Origin: Artemisia argyi
Lineage: Eukaryota > Streptophyta > Magnoliopsida > Asterales > Asteraceae
NCBI GenBank assembly: GCA_030686995.1
Contig: CM060680.1
Coordinates: 199,751,322 to 199,815,321 of the forward strand
DNA: 64,000 nt
Direction of reading: 5' to 3'
The notes under the pieces were generated by a model. It was not told where the DNA came from and made no database searches. It saw only the letters and a list, made by a program, of their open reading frames with translations. The position numbers and the translations under genes were made by a program. Shown piece after piece: positions 59,527-64,000 of the stretch; position 1 is the first letter of the stretch, and each line of letters opens with the position of its first letter.

Positions 59527-59828
59527 TTTGAATTGAAATATGTGTGAGATTTTGTGAATTTAAGTGTGTAAAATATGTTGTGTTAATGTGGTATTTATAG
59601 TGTGTTGATTTTTTTTTTTTTTTAAACTGTTACATGAATTACATGAATATATAAACGGTAACCTTCATTCAAAAAACAAAGTAAAAAGGGGAATACCATT
59701 CGATCGGCTACACGACCGTTTGGTGTTTTTGTTGTTGCTCGACCGAGTCTCCACAGCAAAGGGATCGACTGGGAATCGATCACCCAAGTCGATCGTATAC
59801 CCCTTCTGCATGCAGCCTTAAACAAGGT

Positions 59829-60080
59829 TTAAAAAAACCTTGAGACTAAATTTACCTTCAGCTCAGATTTTGAAATCCAAAATACATCAACATTTATAAA
59901 TAAAAACAAAAAAACCAACACCACCATCTTCTTTAGTAAACTCAAAGCCATTACCAACACCACCACCACCACCACCACCACAGTCCGACCCAGCGGATCT
60001 ACACCACCACTACCATTTACTATTGAAAAAGCTTGTCTTGGTGTCACAGGTGTTCTACTCCCATTAGCTGTTCCAACCAT
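59829..60080 (-). other. Possible gene-fragment start with a (GTG)n run
   Basis: An 83-codon frame starting MVGTANGSRTPVTPRQAFS looks like a genuine N-terminus with C/T-rich leader-like DNA upstream (60085-60180). It then runs through a GTG microsatellite (a valine run) and into non-protein-like sequence at the edge of the Harbinger-like element. Not recognised; possibly a truncated first exon. Confidence 0.3.
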
Positions 60081-60429
60081 TTTTTTTTAGTTCTTTATCA
60101 TTAAACCCACTTATGTTTTTAGATCTTCTTCAATTCCCAGATTTTAAGTTTCTCCACCTAGCTCTCCAACATTAACCTGCAAAAGTTGTCAGCCTTTTTG
60201 CTTCGCCGTGGCCACGGGGAGGTGACCAACAACGAGCAACGGCTCGCCGTTGAGGTTGCCAACTCAGACGGCGAGCCCCAACAGGGAGATTACACCTTGT
60301 GCTCTAATCGTGTATGGCCCTCAATTTTATGTTTAGAAAAAAAAATAGCAATTTTTTTTGAAGTATTTGTATTTTAATTTTTATTTTAAATTAAATAAAA
60401 TAAAAAATTGAATAAATCGTCGCTAAATT

Positions 60430-60670
60430 TTGGTCAAATTGCATGTTTCGTCCCAACCATTTCGAAAGTGCACAAATCATTCTTGTGGGAAACCTTTGAA
60501 CAAATTTTCATCCTTAGTTGAGACTAAAATTGCATGTTTTAAAAGTGCCAAATTGCATGTTTCGTCCCAACTATGGACAAAATTTGCTCAAAGGTTTCCC
60601 ACAGGGATGATTTCTGCATTTTTGAAATGTTTAGGACGAAATATACATTTTGCCCAAAGCTTAGAGACGA
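60430..60670. repeat. Foldback repeat, ~75-bp arms
   Basis: The left arm (about 60435-60515, with tgggaaacctttgaacaaat) and right arm (about 60575-60655) are imperfect inverse copies around a 60-bp centre. The left 20 bp (aattgcatgtttcgtcccaa) also recur in direct orientation at about 60551. No target duplication identified. Confidence 0.6.
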
Positions 60671-60751
60671 TTTATGCAATTAACTCTTTTTCTTTTAAAC
60701 CTTTCTAATTAGTAAATTAACTTAGTCATGTTTTCCTTTTAAAATATTCTA

Positions 60752-61007
60752 CTCCTTCCGTCCCAAAATTATTGTCCAGTTTGAATTTTCAAAGTCAAAC
60801 TAGTTCAACTTTGACCATAGATATATATTTTTTATTATATAATACTTGATAAAAAAATTATATCATTGAAAAGTACTCTTAAAACCCAATTCATTTATTT
60901 ATTTTGCATCAAATATTATATAATACCCACAAAAATATTTAAGGTCAAAGTTGAAGAAAAAATACTAAAAAAGTCAATAGTGGACAATAAATTCGGGACG
61001 GAGGTAG
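60752..61007. mobile_element. Stowaway MITE
   Basis: Terminal inverted repeats ctccttccgtccc and, read inward, ctacctccgtccc, near the Stowaway consensus ctccctccgtccc. 256 bp, flanked by TA (60750-60751 and 61008-61009). Confidence 0.85.
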
Positions 61008-61009
61008 TA

Positions 61010-64000
61010 ATTAGTAAACTTGGCTGATCCTTCACATAAGCGGACTCTTTACATGTCATCATTAGATTTGTAGGAGATAAAAATGATTTTAACTATAAAT
61101 AATTGTCAAAAAAAATTATGCCAAATGATATTCTTTATTGCGAAAATAGGAAAAATGGCAAAATAGTCCCTCTGGTCTAACAATGATTACACAAATTGTC
61201 TCAAAACAAAATGCAAACACGTTCTTAAAATTAACACTACAACTGATAAAACAATCCTTGAGTCAAGTCTAAAGACTGTTTATATCTTTTATATAATACA
61301 AGAATTACATCATTTCGAAGTGTTTTTGCAAAACCCTTCTCATTGAAAAAAAATTGGACCAATAGGAGAGCTCGATTTTGACACATAAGCAAAATCAAGC
61401 GACGTGATTGGCCAATAAAAAGTCAAAATTGAATTGATTTTGGTCAAACTTTAATAAATTTGGTGAAGAATTTGATTGATAAAAAAAAACACATAAAAAT
61501 ATAGGTGTCAAATTTGTGAAAATAAAAACTTAAGAAAAGAGGGGGTAATTAATAAAACCTTAGTGCTTAAGTGTAAAATTATAAGTCTCCATGTTTTTTA
61601 ATAACTTTAGATAATAAACAAATAACCTCTTACACTTCATACCCCCTATACTTTATAATGATAACGTTGTTTAAAATTACATGAGTAATAGTATTAGTTT
61701 TTTTGACTTTCATCTATTAAAATAAATTTGGTAAATATGTGAATTAGTTTTAATATACGTTAAATGTTTTTTAAACTAATGTTAGTTTTAAACTTTCTTC
61801 CATTAGAATATTTTTTTTAAATAAGAACTCATGTTACTATTTAAAAGTTTAATTTATGCGTACACGGGTTTGAAATACGGTTAAATTATTAGTAACGGGA
61901 ATATAAATATCAAATGGTAAGCATGAGTTACTGTGATATAAAATAAATATACGTGATTCTACTTATAACAACGACTCATGAAATTATTATTTAAAATTTA
62001 TATATGGATATCCATAAAAATATTTTAAAAACTTTACGGAACATATTTTAACTTTATCAATGCTCATTATGTTCCACTAAACTCGCACATTTTGTACAAC
62101 ATGATATCAATAGTTAAAGTTAAACAACAACATTAACCTCAAACTCAACATCTCTGTCAGTTAAAAATGTTATACAAAGCTAATTATTAAAAAAAAAAAA
62201 AAAAATCGGCTAGATAGTCATTATTTAATATAGAAGGTGTTTTCCTTAAATTATAAAAAAATGCACGCATCACAATCCTTATTTGATAAGAATCACCTCC
62301 TAAATCAAAAAAAGAAAAACTACGTAGGTGATAACTTAACTTTATTCATTGACTTGATGTTTCAAAAAAAATAATAATAAAAAAAATAAAAAAAAAATAA
62401 TAATAGTTGGTTGTTGTAAAGGAATTAAAAGTATGTACATGAGAATTATTCAGCAAGAATATATAGTTTTTAATTAGGTTATTGCGATAATTTTATTGAC
62501 TTGGTAATCACGGATGTGAGATACAACCATTATTCTATACTTATGATTGATGTGTAAACCCCTTTTTGCTTCTGAATAGAATCCGAAAGAGACATCAACA
62601 GCACTTTGGCTTATGTCTTATCTAGCTGATAGTTTTTAGTAAATTTTTTTATGGTTTAACTTTTTTGTTATACTTACCAACTTTTAGTAATTTTTTTTTT
62701 ATGTTTTATTAAAAATTTCTGCACTTAATATTTGTGTTTTTACTATAAACACACTAAGCTATGATAGAATTAGTTGAGAGTTCAGGGGTTTTTTACTCAG
62801 CTTCTCAAAAAAGCTTATAGTTTTATGATAAACTTATTGTGTTATGGTAATTGAATAAGCCAATGAGCACATTTAATAAGCATGACCAAACACCCCATTT
62901 GTTCTAATCTGAAGATTTCTGATTTGATGTTATGGCTAACTTTGTTGTTATCCTCACTATAATGCAACATGTTAGTGGTTTTTGCAGTTTTATGATCTTA
63001 TCGCACACACTAAAGTGTAATGCAATTTATTGTGTGCGCTTTTTAGAGGAGGATTAAGTATCAACACTTGATTGTAATGGAAGGTTAATGTACCAAAGAT
63101 GTGTTTTAGTGCCTATATGGGGAATTTTATGGTAGGAATTCTTTTCGGAGTGTAATTTGTCTTTGAATGAATTAATAAAACTTAGCAGGTGTTTGCCGTC
63201 ATTGATAACACTATGGGTGTCAACCAATGATCTAAAATATGAGTGTGTTTTACCTTAATGATTTAGGCCAATTGTGATGAAAGTTGCATTAAAGTGAATG
63301 GTCGGTAAGGATTCAAACAATCCTAAAAGACTTGCGGATGTACTCTGTCATTTTTCATGCATTTATAATTTACTTATACAAGTAATAATAATTTCCTTAT
63401 ATAATTCGGGTTTAGAGAAAAATTATTCTTATACATTATAAATAATCGTAAGATTAAATTTGAGTTCTACCAATTACATTTTTTTTTTTTTCTCTTTATA
63501 TAATAAAGAAACTATAGTGTAAGCATCTATGTTAATTTGGTAATTTTATGATCAAACATGAGAAGTAAATAGCAAAAACTTATGAAAATACAAATTTTCA
63601 AACAAAAAAGTACATTAGTAAACATGGTATGATGGTTATTCATAATCAAGGAAATGAATCAATCTTCAAATCTATCTAAATATGCTACATATATTAACAA
63701 AAATATAAGTAAAAGAAATAACAGAATTACAAAACTCATCGTAAATTGATAGCACGGGTTTGCAAAACTAAAAGCATATATCACTAACATCTCATGCAAG
63801 TAAAGTATCATCATGTGATTTTGCTTGAATAATAAAATATAATTTTTAATCCAAAATCATTCTCCTAAAATAATAGGTTGATTATAACATATATACATAT
63901 GATTTTTTATTTTTAGTCCACTAAGTATAACTATTTAAAACATGTTAAATGGTTCATTTCTTAATCGATAATAATACATAATTAAAACGAAATTTTAAAA
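61010..64000. other. AT-rich intergenic DNA
   Basis: I see no gene, LTR or clear transposon here. There are poly-A tracts near 62190-62205 and 62365-62400, and a small perfect hairpin gcacacac...gtgtgtgc-like near 63003-63040. Confidence 0.5.

Larger units (their letters stand above)
58643..59817 (-). mobile_element. PIF/Harbinger-like non-autonomous element
   Basis: The left end ggctatccacagtaagggg and the right end, read inward as ggctgcatgcagaaggggta, are imperfect terminal inverted repeats, flanked by a TTA duplication (58640-58642 and 59818-59820). 1175 bp. A second ccagtaaggg lies inside the left end. It contains a poly-T tract (about 58749-58790) and a small ORF pair on the - strand. 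No DDE transposase is present. Confidence 0.65.

Overview
This is nuclear DNA of a flowering plant. It is AT-rich and intron-containing, with Ty3/gypsy and Ty1/copia LTR elements, Helitrons, Tourist- and Stowaway-type MITEs, a tRNA-derived SINE and plant-specific B3 (REM-type) genes. The retroelement proteins and filler repeats resemble those of daisy-family (Asteraceae) genomes; that placement is inference from memory of the families.

Layout. (1) 1-15.4 kb: a decayed Sirevirus-type Ty1/copia element on the + strand (gag tail, env-like remnant with three in-frame stops, repeated polypurine tracts, 3' LTR at 14031-15432). It is interrupted by a truncated Athila-type Ty3/gypsy element on the - strand (LTR 8049-11808, tRNA-Asp-type primer site, gag-protease with a nonsense codon). 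(2) 17.3-34.5 kb: a Helitron (17297-34475) holding exon fragments that look like TOR kinase, an ARF GTPase and a MOR1/XMAP215-type protein. It is split by a nearly intact 14.5-kb Athila-type element (18583-33100, 5-bp target duplication GTGGC, 3.7-kb LTRs almost identical to each other). (3) 36.3-45.0 kb: a large element with long terminal inverted repeats, containing a second Helitron end and an antisense broken copy of a DSE1-like WD40 gene, followed by a Tourist MITE and a SINE. (4) 46.5-58.1 kb: the gene-bearing core, two neighbouring B3-domain genes on the - strand. (5) 58.6-64 kb: a short PIF/Harbinger-like element carrying an unrecognised small ORF pair, a foldback repeat, a Stowaway MITE and otherwise empty AT-rich DNA.

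The centrepiece is the B3 pair. The gene at 46520-48390 has three exons and two B3 domains, a common REM layout. Its neighbour at 49078-58083 can be read as ten exons, all separated by phase-0 introns, giving about 1578 residues with nine B3 domains joined by acidic linkers, a five-copy acidic/His-rich repeat, and a C-terminal array of AT-hook (RGRP) motifs. Exons 3-10 are tandem copies of one exon-intron unit in two alternating subtypes. Every exon length is a multiple of three and the splice sites are nearly identical, so the model is strongly self-consistent. No transcript was available to confirm it.

The rest of the window is mostly a record of nested insertions: Athila into Sirevirus, Athila into Helitron, a Helitron end within a long-TIR element, and MITEs in the B3 introns.
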